Part shown: positions 52,876 to 61,100 of the stretch, in pieces | How positions within the stretch are numbered: position 1 is the first letter of the stretch | Layout: every line of letters starts with the position of its first letter | Assembly (NCBI RefSeq): GCF_001976065.1 | Contig: NZ_MNAH01000002.1 | Coordinates: 425,450 to 489,449 of the forward strand | Length of the DNA stretch: 64,000 nucleotides | Source: Pseudomonas putida | GTDB taxonomy: Bacteria > Pseudomonadota > Gammaproteobacteria > Pseudomonadales > Pseudomonadaceae | Direction of reading: 5' to 3' | The notes under the pieces: model-generated | Databases searched by the model: none | What the model was told of the DNA's origin: nothing | What the model saw: the letters and a program-made list of their open reading frames with translations, nothing else | Position numbers and translations under genes: made by a program

Positions 52876-53982
52876 ATGGACGTTCAACGCACTCTCTACC
52901 GCGAAGACCATGAAATGTTTCGCACCGCCGTGCGACGCTTTCTCGAGCGTGAGAACCTGCCTGGCCTCACGGGTCGGGAAAATACCGGTGATGTTGAACG
53001 GCGGGTCTGGTTGAAGGCCGGTCGTGAAGGGCTGTTGTGCGTGACCCTGCCGGAACAATTCGGCGGTGGTGGTGACGTGGGCCATGCTGCGGTGCTGCGT
53101 GAGGAGTTTGCCCGGGCAGGGGTCTGTGACCGGGCCTTGTCGCTGCACTCGGACGTCATCGCACCGTGCATCGCCCAGTTGGCCAGCGACGAGCAGAAGC
53201 GTCGCTGGCTCCCAGGCGTTTGCAGCGGCGAGGTTGTGCTGGCCCTGGCCGTCATCGAACCCGGCGGCAAACCCGGGAGCTTGCGGACTCACGCCGTGCG
53301 CCAGGGTGCTGATTACCTGATCAACGGCAGCAAAACCGCGGTCGGTAACGGCATCGCCGCCGACCTGATCCTGCTCGCTTGCCGCATCGACGGCAATGAA
53401 GGTGATACGGGCGTCAGCCTGATCATGGTTGAAACCGGTCGCCCGGGTGTGCAGCGCAACCGCAGTGTGCCTGCCAGCGCGCAACCGGGCGCCGCCGAGT
53501 TGCACCTGGACAACGTACGTGTACCGGTGGGCAACCTGCTGGGCGAAGCGGGCAGGGGCCTGGATTACCTGAATCGGGCAGGCGACCAGGAGCGCCTGTT
53601 GGCGGCGATTTCTGCCGCCAGCCGCCTCGAACACCTGCTGGACCTGACCCTGGACCATCTGCGTCAGCTCGATACCCGTGGCCATTGTTCGTGGGCGCTG
53701 CAGCACACCCGCAACAAGGTCGCCGATATCAAGGCCCGCGCCGTCGCCTTGCGGGTGCTGGTCGATCACTACCTGGAGCTGCGCATGCGCCAGCCGTTGA
53801 CCGCCGAGCAAGTCGCAATCGCCTACCTGTTTGCCAGCGACACCCTGCGCAAATGCACCGAGGAACTGGCACGCCTGCGCGCCACCCAAGGCCGCCTGCG
53901 CACTCATTCCATTGCCCATGCCACGGTCGATCACGGCATGACCGGCAAGGCTACGCACGAAATCATCGCGCAAGCGCTGTGA
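52876..53982 (+). CDS. Divergent acyl-CoA dehydrogenase-like protein
   Basis: The 368-residue protein starts MDVQRTLYREDHEMFRTAVRRF at ATG 52876 (RBS AAAGGTT), as normal acyl-CoA dehydrogenases do. It keeps WLKAGREGLLCVTLPEQFGGGG. Two usual catalytic elements are altered: the flavin loop reads ALAVIEPGGKPGSLRTHAV instead of AMTEPGAGSDL, and the C-terminus reads HGMTGKATHEIIAQAL where YGGTNEIMKE is expected. The GGxGY motif is also lost. It could be a non-catalytic partner of the dehydrogenase at 59495, or an enzyme with changed chemistry. It leads a probable operon with thiolase and DUF2889 genes. Confidence 0.75.
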   Translation: MDVQRTLYREDHEMFRTAVRRFLERENLPGLTGRENTGDVERRVWLKAGREGLLCVTLPEQFGGGGDVGHAAVLREEFARAGVCDRALSLHSDVIAPCIAQLASDEQKRRWLPGVCSGEVVLALAVIEPGGKPGSLRTHAVRQGADYLINGSKTAVGNGIAADLILLACRIDGNEGDTGVSLIMVETGRPGVQRNRSVPASAQPGAAELHLDNVRVPVGNLLGEAGRGLDYLNRAGDQERLLAAISAASRLEHLLDLTLDHLRQLDTRGHCSWALQHTRNKVADIKARAVALRVLVDHYLELRMRQPLTAEQVAIAYLFASDTLRKCTEELARLRATQGRLRTHSIAHATVDHGMTGKATHEIIAQAL

Positions 53983-54010
53983 CACCTCTCAAACCAGCAA
54001 GGACATCGTC

Positions 54011-55198
54011 ATGAGTCAACACGCATTAGTAGCCGGGGTCGGCATGATCCCGTTCAGCAAGCCAGGCGCGAGCCCGAGTTACATCGACATGGGCGCCCAA
54101 GCGGTACGTCTGGCGCTGGCCGATGCCGGCCTGGGCTATGACCAGGTGCAGATGGCGTTTGCCGGTTACGTATACGGCGACACCACTTGCGGCCAGGCCG
54201 TGTTGTACCGGGTGGGCCGCACGGCGATTCCGGTATTCAACATCAACAATGCCTGCGCCACCGGCTCCAGCGCCCTGTTCCTGGCCCGTGCCGCCGTCGA
54301 AAGCGGCCAGGTCGAATGCGCCCTGGCGGTCGGCTTCGAGCAGATGCGCCCGGGGCCGACCCGTTCCAACTTCGATGACCGTCCGTTGCCCCGTGGCGAT
54401 TACTTGCCGATTCAGGATGAACTGTGTGGCGACGCCGGTGACATCCCGCGCAACCTGATCACCTTCGGCGGTGCCGGTCGTGAGCACATGCGCAAGTACG
54501 GCACGCAGATGAGCACCTTCGCCGCGATCCGCGCCAAGGCCAGCCGCCATGCCGCCAACAACCCGCTGGCCTTGTTCAAGAAGATCGTCACCACCGAAGA
54601 AGTCATGAATGACCAATTGATGTGGGAAGGGGTCATGACCCGGATGATGGCCTGTCCGCCGACCTGTGGTGCCGCCGCCGCGATCATCTGCTCGCCGGCG
54701 TTCGCGAAAAAGCACGGCCTGCGCACTGATGTGGCGATCCTCGCCCAGTCGCTGGTGACCGACCCGGTTGAGTCCTTCGAGCCGAAGACCATGATCGGTT
54801 TCGTCGGCGCGCACATGGCCGAACGGGCCGCCGGCGCGGTGTACGAAAAGGCCGGCGTCGGTCCCCAGGACATTCGCGTGGTCGAGTTGCACGACTGCTT
54901 CGCCCACAACGAACTGTTGACCTATGAAGCCCTGGGCCTGTGCCCGGTGGGTGGCGCCGAGCAGTTCGTGCTCGACGGCGATAACACCTACGGCGGTCGC
55001 GTTGTCACCAACCCGTCCGGCGGCCTGCTGTGCAAAGGCCATCCGCTGGGCGCCACGGGCCTGGCGCAGTGCTATGAACTGACCCACCAACTGCGTGGCA
55101 CCGCCGGTGCGCGACAGGTCGAAGGTTTGCGCCATGGCCTGCAGCACAACCTCGGGCTGGGTGGCGCCTGCGTGGTCACGCTGTACGGCAAGAACTGA
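54011..55198 (+). CDS. SCP2/lipid-transfer-type thiolase 1
   Basis: The 395-residue thiolase-fold protein has nucleophile Cys82 in NACATGSSALF, LHDCFAHNELL and GGLLCKGHPLGATG supplying the His and second Cys. The type is SCP-x/Ltp thiolase, which cleaves 3-ketoacyl-CoAs of branched or sterol side chains. It is closely similar along its whole length to the thiolase at 61101. Ltp-type aldolases normally work with a DUF35 partner, which is not seen here, favouring true thiolase activity. It follows the dehydrogenase-like gene by 28 bp. Confidence 0.88.
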   Translation: MSQHALVAGVGMIPFSKPGASPSYIDMGAQAVRLALADAGLGYDQVQMAFAGYVYGDTTCGQAVLYRVGRTAIPVFNINNACATGSSALFLARAAVESGQVECALAVGFEQMRPGPTRSNFDDRPLPRGDYLPIQDELCGDAGDIPRNLITFGGAGREHMRKYGTQMSTFAAIRAKASRHAANNPLALFKKIVTTEEVMNDQLMWEGVMTRMMACPPTCGAAAAIICSPAFAKKHGLRTDVAILAQSLVTDPVESFEPKTMIGFVGAHMAERAAGAVYEKAGVGPQDIRVVELHDCFAHNELLTYEALGLCPVGGAEQFVLDGDNTYGGRVVTNPSGGLLCKGHPLGATGLAQCYELTHQLRGTAGARQVEGLRHGLQHNLGLGGACVVTLYGKN

Positions 55199-55307
55199 GT
55201 GATGTGAACGGCCGAGCCAGGCACGGCCTACTCACCGAAAAACGGTCGGGGACCTGTCACCGGCCTGTTTCAAACGCTTTTGCGAAGCAGCAAGAAGGAA
55301 TTGATTG

Positions 55308-55880
55308 ATGACCACCGAGCCCCTTGACTCACCCACTCGCACACTGCTGCACACCCGCGAAATCATCTGCAAGGGCTATCGGCGCAGCGATGGCCAGTAC
55401 GACATCGAAGGATGCCTGCAGGACCTGACCAACGAACCGACCGACCTGCCGTTTCACCGGGTGCCCCAGGGCGGAACGATCCATGACATGCGCCTGGTGA
55501 TGACCATCGACGCCGACATGGTGATCCAGCACATCGTCGCGGTGACGGCGACCGGTGCCAGCCAGTTCTGTGGTGAAGCGGCGGCCGCTTACTCAGGTTT
55601 GGTGGGGCTGAAGATTGCCGCTGGCTTCAAAAAGAAGATGCAAGCCATCGTCGGTGGCGCCATCGGTTGTACCCACCTGACCGAACTGCTTGAGCGCATG
55701 GCCAACGTGGCGATGCAAACGCTGTTTTCCACCTACCGTGCCGAGGCCAGTCGTCGTCGGGAAACGGGCACGCAACAGGTCGTCGCGGTGCGCCCATGGG
55801 TGATCGGCACCTGCCATGCCTATCGAGAAGAGGGTGATGCGGTGCGGCTATTGTGGCCCGAGGGCTTGCCCAAGGCCTGA
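55308..55880 (+). CDS. DUF2889 protein
   Basis: This 190-residue protein (ATG 55308, RBS AAGAAGGA) matches the DUF2889 pattern: RREIICKGYRRSDGQYDIEGCLQD-like start, MRLVMTIDADMVI, and GAIGCTHLTELLERMANVA in the second half. DUF2889 genes often accompany acyl-CoA or steroid-like degradation genes, and the Cys/His-containing GCTHL motif is the family hallmark. No reaction has been established to my knowledge. It follows thiolase 1 by about 110 bp and probably belongs to that operon. Confidence 0.8.
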   Translation: MTTEPLDSPTRTLLHTREIICKGYRRSDGQYDIEGCLQDLTNEPTDLPFHRVPQGGTIHDMRLVMTIDADMVIQHIVAVTATGASQFCGEAAAAYSGLVGLKIAAGFKKKMQAIVGGAIGCTHLTELLERMANVAMQTLFSTYRAEASRRRETGTQQVVAVRPWVIGTCHAYREEGDAVRLLWPEGLPKA

Positions 55881-56086
55881 TGGTGTCAGGCTCACGACCT
55901 GTGGGAGCCAGGGGATCAGGGTCCAGCCACACAATCAAGGTTGGCTGTAAGGCCGTCTTCGGACGAAAGCCGTATCGGCAAATGTCGAGCCAGGCCCTAC
56001 AATGAGCTGCGAAAATACATGCAGTCGGGACAGCTTTTGTCCTACATCGTTTGTCGCCTGGCCCGCCATTCCGGAAGTGTTCTCCC

Positions 56087-58840
56087 ATGTCGTTACCCCC
56101 CCGCAAAAACACCGACCTTCGTTCCTCGGCCGACGCTGATCAGTCCATCGCCGACACCAAGGTCGTACCGCCACGCGGGGCCCGGCGGCTGGTGCCTCGT
56201 GAGAGCCTGCTGCTGCGCCTGCAAGAGGTCCGGCGCCAGCGTTGCGTGGTGATCCAGGGCCCTGCCGGGTGTGGCAAGACCAGCACGTTGCTGGCCTGGC
56301 GCCGGGAACTTTTGGCGATGAATTTCGAGGTGGCCTGGCTGTCGCTGGGCGCCGAAGACGACGAACTCGGCCGCTTCAGCCATTGCCTGCAAGCGAGCCT
56401 GGCGCAAGTGCTGCCGGAGCAGGTGCGCGATGCCGGCATCCTGCTCGGTCGTGATAACCAGGACATGGCGGTCGAGCACTGGATCATCACCCTGGTGCAG
56501 GGCATCGCCCAGCATTCGCGTGAACTGGTGCTGATGCTCGATGACATGCAACATCTGCAGGAGCCGCGCATCGTCCAGGCGTTGCAATGGCTGATCGACT
56601 ACGCCCCGCAAAACCTGCACCTGGTATTCGGCACTCGGGCGGCCCTGCCATTTCCACTGGCCGCCTTGCGTGCACGGGGTCAAGTCAGCGAATTCGACCT
56701 GCGCGACCTGCGCTTCAGTCGCAGCGAATCGGAGCTTTTCCTGCGTGAACACCTGGGCGCCATCGATGCCCGCGACGCGGCGACGCTGCACGAGCTGACC
56801 GATGGCTGGGTCGCCGGCCTGCAATTGTTTGCCGTCGACCTCAAGGCCAAGCAGATGACGCGCTTCGACCGCGTGCAAATTCGCGACGCCATCGGCTTTG
56901 CCGACTATTTCGAACGCGAAGTGCTGGTGCGCCTTGCACCGCAAGATCTGCGCCTGCTCACCTGCGCATCGATCTGCGAACGCTTCTGCGCTTCGTTGTG
57001 CGCAACCCTGCTTGGCCAGCCCCACGCCATCGCCGGCATGATGACCCAGTTGGCCCGACTCGATGGCGACAATCTGTTCATCACCCAGGTCAAGAGCCAC
57101 GACCGCGAGACCTGGTACCGCCTGCATCCGTTGCTGGGCAGCGTATTGCGCGCCCGGCTGGCGGCGCGACCGCAACAGGAACAGGTGCTGCACGCCGTTG
57201 CGCGGGGCTGGTTCACCGAACACGAGCACCTTGATGAAGCGGTGCGTCACGCCGTGCGCGCCGGTGATTGCGAGGCGGCGGCCGATATCGTCGAAGCCTG
57301 CGCCTATGACTTGCTGGCCAAGGGCAACCTCAGCCAGATCTCAGGCTTGCTCAAGGGCTTGCCGGCGGAACAGACCGCCGAACGTTTCGGCTTGCAGGTG
57401 GTGATGGCTCATCTGCAACTGTACTCGCGCAATTTCCAGGCGTTGCAGCAGACCTTACAGCATCTGCAAGCCCATCACGAAAGGCTCGACCCCCGGCAGC
57501 GCCATGCAGTGACGGTGCTCAAGGGCAGCCAGGCGATTCACCAGGACGATACGGCGGCAATGCTGGCGATCCTCCCTGAATTGCTGGCGATCCCGGACAA
57601 TGCCGACGACTTTTCCTGGTCGGGGCGCAGCAACACCCTGGCCTGGCTGTACATGTACCAGGGCGAATTCGACAAAGCGCGCAAGGTCCTCGAGGGCGGC
57701 GAGCGGCCGTTCGGTTCGCCGCGCCGCAGCCTGCTGGGGCGCTGCATGAGTGGCATGAGCCTGGCGCTCGAAGGCCGCGCCACCCAGGCCGAGCACCTCT
57801 ACCGTGAAGTGCTGGAAGAGGCCGAAAAACATGGGGTGGCCTATCTGGTGGTCAGCACCATGGCCGCCGGTCTGCTCGGTACGGCGTTGTACGAGCAGGG
57901 CGATTACCACGCCGCCTGCCAGCTGCTTGAGCCACGGATGAAACTGCTGGAGCAGGTGGCGATCCCCGACACCGTATTGCAATGCATGCAGACGCTGGCC
58001 ATGGCCCAGTGGCTGGCCGGGCGACACCCCGAAGCCATGGGCTGGCTGGACCGCCTGGAGCAGTATGCGAGCCGTTATGACCTGGACCGTCTACTGGTCT
58101 GTGCGCTGCTGGTGCGCATGCGCTGGTTGCAGCAGACCGGCGACGAATCCGCGGCGGACGGCGCGTTACAGCGCATCCTGCAGACGTCGCAACCACACCA
58201 GGCGGCGCAATCGGGCACTGAACTGGAAGTTCGGATCATCGCGCGCCGGGCCGAGATTGAACGGTCCCTGCATTCCGGGGATTTTTTGGCGGCGGCCGAG
58301 CCTTTGCCGGCGCTGATCGAGACGTCACAGAATAGCCGCCGTTGGCGGCGGGTGGTGGCGATGCGTGTGCAAATGGCCATGATCGAACAGGGCAGGGGGC
58401 ACGTGGATCAGGCGCGCGAGCAACTGATCGAAGCGTTGCGTCAGGGCCATCGCCTGGGGCTGGTGCGCAGCCTGCTGGATGCGGGGCCGGGGGTTGCTGC
58501 GCTACTCGAAGCGTTGAGGGCCGAGCATGTCCTGGACCCGGTGTTGACGTTCTACGCGCAACGCTTGCTCGTCGTCGCCGGTACGGCTGACGCCAGCAGC
58601 CAGCCGGCGCCGGACACCGGGACCGCCAGCGTACTGAGCATTCGCGAACTTGACGTGATGAGCCTGGTGGCCCAGGCGCTGCCCAACAAGAAGATCGCCC
58701 GGGTGCTGAACCTGTCACCGGAAACGGTGAAGTGGCACATGAAGAATATTTTCTACAAGCTGGAGGTCACCGGGCGCGACGAGGCCATCGCCAAGGTACG
58801 CGACCTGGAACTGAAGCTTCCCGGCAACCCCCAGGTTTGA
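56087..58840 (+). CDS. LAL (MalT/AlkS-type) ATP-dependent LuxR regulator 3
   Basis: The ATG at 56087 gives 917 residues; an earlier in-frame start adds 12. Walker A GPAGCGKTST lies at about 58-67, Walker B LVLMLDDMQHL, a long TPR-like region follows, and the LuxR HTH LSIRELDVMSLVAQALPNKKIARVLNLSPETVKWHMKNIFYKL ends the protein. The sequence is distinct from regulators 1 and 2, so it is not a recent copy. It lies between thiolase/DUF2889 and thioesterase/acyl-CoA dehydrogenase genes, and may act on the divergent promoter at 60644-61100. Confidence 0.9.
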   Translation: MSLPPRKNTDLRSSADADQSIADTKVVPPRGARRLVPRESLLLRLQEVRRQRCVVIQGPAGCGKTSTLLAWRRELLAMNFEVAWLSLGAEDDELGRFSHCLQASLAQVLPEQVRDAGILLGRDNQDMAVEHWIITLVQGIAQHSRELVLMLDDMQHLQEPRIVQALQWLIDYAPQNLHLVFGTRAALPFPLAALRARGQVSEFDLRDLRFSRSESELFLREHLGAIDARDAATLHELTDGWVAGLQLFAVDLKAKQMTRFDRVQIRDAIGFADYFEREVLVRLAPQDLRLLTCASICERFCASLCATLLGQPHAIAGMMTQLARLDGDNLFITQVKSHDRETWYRLHPLLGSVLRARLAARPQQEQVLHAVARGWFTEHEHLDEAVRHAVRAGDCEAAADIVEACAYDLLAKGNLSQISGLLKGLPAEQTAERFGLQVVMAHLQLYSRNFQALQQTLQHLQAHHERLDPRQRHAVTVLKGSQAIHQDDTAAMLAILPELLAIPDNADDFSWSGRSNTLAWLYMYQGEFDKARKVLEGGERPFGSPRRSLLGRCMSGMSLALEGRATQAEHLYREVLEEAEKHGVAYLVVSTMAAGLLGTALYEQGDYHAACQLLEPRMKLLEQVAIPDTVLQCMQTLAMAQWLAGRHPEAMGWLDRLEQYASRYDLDRLLVCALLVRMRWLQQTGDESAADGALQRILQTSQPHQAAQSGTELEVRIIARRAEIERSLHSGDFLAAAEPLPALIETSQNSRRWRRVVAMRVQMAMIEQGRGHVDQAREQLIEALRQGHRLGLVRSLLDAGPGVAALLEALRAEHVLDPVLTFYAQRLLVVAGTADASSQPAPDTGTASVLSIRELDVMSLVAQALPNKKIARVLNLSPETVKWHMKNIFYKLEVTGRDEAIAKVRDLELKLPGNPQV

Positions 58841-59311
58841 TCAGCCCTGGCGCGGGTTGCCGTGCAGGCTTGGGGTATTGCCGATGAAGGTCGCCTTGCC
58901 CCGGGCCACCAGGCGTTCGCCATCGAGCAGGTCGAGGCTGGCATGGGACAACGAGCGCCCGATCCGGTGAATCTGGACGTGGGCTTCAACCCATGCGCCC
59001 AGATTGGCCGGTCTCAGGTAGTCCATGCTCAGGTTGATGGTCGCTGGCGGCAAGTCGGTGGCCGCCGCAAGCCGCAGGGCCCGGCCGAATGCGGTGTCGG
59101 CCAGAGTCGCAAGAAAACCGCCATGGGCGATGCCCAGCGGATTCAGGTGTTCGGGGCGGATACGAGCAGCCAGCACCGAGCGTTCTTCATTGACGTAAAG
59201 GCCGGTGCAATGCACCACGAAACCGACGCGACCCATTGGCAGGAATCCGGCAGGCGGACTGTCTTCGTGGGCGGCCGCTTCGAAGGGTTCAGGGATTGAA
59301 TTCATTGGCAT
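58841..59311 (-). CDS. Hotdog-fold thioesterase (PaaI family)
   Basis: This protein of about 157 residues (start ATG 59311 or 59305; an upstream in-frame start at 59365 is possible) has the PaaI/YbgC-type motif NPLGIAHGGFLATLADTAFGRAL, with HGG and Asp of the active site, and NLSMDYLRPA for the second strand. It would hydrolyse a stalled acyl-CoA intermediate and free CoA. Its stop codon abuts that of regulator 3, with convergent orientation. It lies downstream of the acyl-CoA dehydrogenase gene at 59495, with a REPIN between. Confidence 0.82.
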   Translation of the reverse strand: MPMNSIPEPFEAAAHEDSPPAGFLPMGRVGFVVHCTGLYVNEERSVLAARIRPEHLNPLGIAHGGFLATLADTAFGRALRLAAATDLPPATINLSMDYLRPANLGAWVEAHVQIHRIGRSLSHASLDLLDGERLVARGKATFIGNTPSLHGNPRQG

Positions 59312-59373
59312 GTGCTCATTGTGCGCGTGCAGTGGTGAGTGCCGATCACCCAAGGCGCTGCTCACTTCAAATC

Positions 59374-59465
59374 CTGTGGGAGCGAGCCTGCTCGCGAAAG
59401 CGGACAGTCAGGCAACACACGTGTCGACCGTGCAATCGTCTTCGCGAGCAGGCTCGCTCCCACAG
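59374..59465. repeat. REPIN between acyl-CoA dehydrogenase and thioesterase genes
   Basis: CTGTGGGAGCGAGCCTGCTC and the inverted GAGCAGGCTCGCTCCCACAG flank about 40 bp of spacer. This is the cleanest copy in the window and defines the repeat unit. Confidence 0.9.
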
Positions 59466-59494
59466 TGTGTGCACCTTGATTAACCGGTGTCGGT

Positions 59495-60643
59495 TTACAA
59501 GGTGCGGGCTATCAGCTCTTTCATGACTTCGTTGGAGCCGCCGTAGATGCGCATCGGCCGGGTGTTCACGTACAACCGGGCGATCGGGTACTCCATCATG
59601 TAGCCGTAGCCACCGTGCAGTTGCAGGCATTCGTCGATGATCTGGCAGGCTTGGGTGGAGGTCCACCACTTGGCCATGGCGGCCGTGGTCGGGTCCAGTT
59701 CGTGCTTGACCATCTTGTCCAGGCAGTCGAAGACAAAGGTGCGGGCAATGGTCACGGTGGTCTGCATTTCCGCCAGCTTGAAGCGGGTGTTCTGCATGTC
59801 CAGCAATGGCTTGCCGAACAGCTTGCGGTCATTGCTGTACTTAATGGTTTCCTCTACCGCGCGTTCCATGGAGCCCAGGGCGTTCATGGTGATGAACATG
59901 CGTTCCTCGGGCAGTTGCTGCATCAGCTGGATGAAACCCTTGCCTTCTTCCGGGCCGAGCAGGTTGGCCACCGGCACACGCACGTCATCGAAGAACAGCT
60001 CCGAGGTGTCCTGGCCTTTCTGGCCGATCTTGTCGAGGATCCGTCCACGGCGGAAGCCCGGCAGATCCTTGACTTCAAGGCCAATGATCGACATGCCCTT
60101 GGCACCCAGGGAGGGGTCGGTCTTGCACACCAGCAGCACCAGGTCGGCGTGGAAGCCATTGGTGATGAAGGTTTTGGAGCCATTGATGACGTAGTGATCA
60201 CCCTCGCGGATGGCCTTGGTCTTGACGTTCTGCAAATCGGTGCCGGCGCCGGGCTCGGTCATGGCGATGGCCGCGACCATCTCACCGGTGGCCATTTTTG
60301 GCAACCAGCGCTGTTTTTGCTCTTCGCTGGCGTAGCGCAGGATGTAGTGCGCGCAGATGGCGCTATGGACGTTGGTGCCCAGGCTGGTGGCGATCCCACG
60401 GGCCAGTTCGTAGCCGATGATCGCGTTGTGCGCGTGGCTGCCACCGCCGCCGCCGTACTCTTGCGGGATCGCGGGGCACAACATGCCCATCTCGCCGGCC
60501 TTCAGCCAGGTTTCACGGTCCACGTGCTGCTGTTTGGCCCAACGCTCTTCGTGGGGCACCAGTTCCTCGGCGGTAAAACGACGAACCGATTCCTGGAAGA
60601 TCGCCAGGTCTTCGGTCAGCCATGCGGGTCTGTATTCGCTCAT
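59495..60643 (-). CDS. Acyl-CoA dehydrogenase
   Basis: The 382-residue protein is a canonical member: AMTEPGAGTDLQNVKTKA, NGSKTFITNGFHADLV, KLFGKPLLDMQNTRFKLAEM, QLHGGYGYMMEYPIARLY and the C-terminal RIYGGSNEVMKELIARTL. It oxidises an acyl-CoA to the 2-enoyl-CoA in the cytosol, giving electrons to ETF. It is divergent from the thiolase/MaoC/SDR operon at 61101, and together they provide one complete beta-oxidation turn. It is unlike the paired dehydrogenases upstream and may act on the simpler chain. Confidence 0.92.
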   Translation of the reverse strand: MSEYRPAWLTEDLAIFQESVRRFTAEELVPHEERWAKQQHVDRETWLKAGEMGMLCPAIPQEYGGGGGSHAHNAIIGYELARGIATSLGTNVHSAICAHYILRYASEEQKQRWLPKMATGEMVAAIAMTEPGAGTDLQNVKTKAIREGDHYVINGSKTFITNGFHADLVLLVCKTDPSLGAKGMSIIGLEVKDLPGFRRGRILDKIGQKGQDTSELFFDDVRVPVANLLGPEEGKGFIQLMQQLPEERMFITMNALGSMERAVEETIKYSNDRKLFGKPLLDMQNTRFKLAEMQTTVTIARTFVFDCLDKMVKHELDPTTAAMAKWWTSTQACQIIDECLQLHGGYGYMMEYPIARLYVNTRPMRIYGGSNEVMKELIARTL

Positions 60644-60716
60644 GTGAATCCTCGGTAGGTGATGGGACGGGGACTCTTGCCATGCTGGGCGCAGCGCGGA
60701 TTTTCAGCGAGCGCCG

Positions 60717-60776
60717 AAGGGATGATGCTGCGGAGTAGGCGGGGGATCGTTCGAAGGGATGTTTCGGGGGAGTAGG
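60717..60776 (+). promoter_or_regulatory. Direct repeats with MalT-box-like decamers
   Basis: AAGGGATG...GGAGTAGG is repeated 37 bp apart. The ends of the copies, GCGGAGTAGG (60730-60739) and GGGGAGTAGG (60767-60776), differ by two and one bases from the E. coli MalT box GGGGA(T/G)GAGG. Regulator 3 or its paralogues belong to the MalT family. An inverted, partial copy GGGAGTAA lies at about 60938-60945. Confidence 0.5.
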
Positions 60777-60830
60777 AAGGTACTTTCCTGTAACTGCGGT
60801 TGAATGCAAAACCTGCGGCCACCCAAAATC

Positions 60831-60924
60831 ATTGTGGGAGCTGGCTTGCCAGCGAAGGGTCCGGCGCATTCAACATCCATTTCGCCTGACACACCGCCTT
60901 CGCGAGCAGGCTCGCTCCCACAAC
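60831..60924. repeat. REPIN in the dehydrogenase-thiolase gap
   Basis: ATTGTGGGAGCTGGCTTGCC and the inverted CGCGAGCAGGCTCGCTCCCA flank about 40 bp of spacer. The left half is a variant REP (CTGGCTTGCCAGC), the right half matches the other copies. Confidence 0.85.
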
Positions 60925-61100
60925 TGTCTTCATCGAATTACTCCCTCCCAACGTTCCTTGGAACGCGTCCCACTACCTCCGCAACTTCATCCCTTCGACG
61001 GTCGTAGCACCGTTGGGGGCGAACCTAGGATGAATCCCACAAGAACCTACCGGCCGGCGGGTACGACAACCGAACGTGTATGCCAAAAGGAAATTCATCC

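Larger units (their letters stand above)
60644..61100. promoter_or_regulatory. 457-bp divergent control region with repeats
   Basis: The gap between the divergent acyl-CoA dehydrogenase and thiolase genes holds two imperfect 23-bp direct repeats (60717-60739, 60754-60776), a REPIN (60831-60924) and a CGTTCC-N2-GGAACG dyad (60952-60965). No coding sequence was recognised. Confidence 0.7.

Noticed and set aside
46457..60924. Repeated inverted sequences as a possible CRISPR array
   Set aside because: The repeats are scattered inverted pairs of REP type kilobases apart, not regularly spaced direct repeats with unique spacers, and no cas genes are present.
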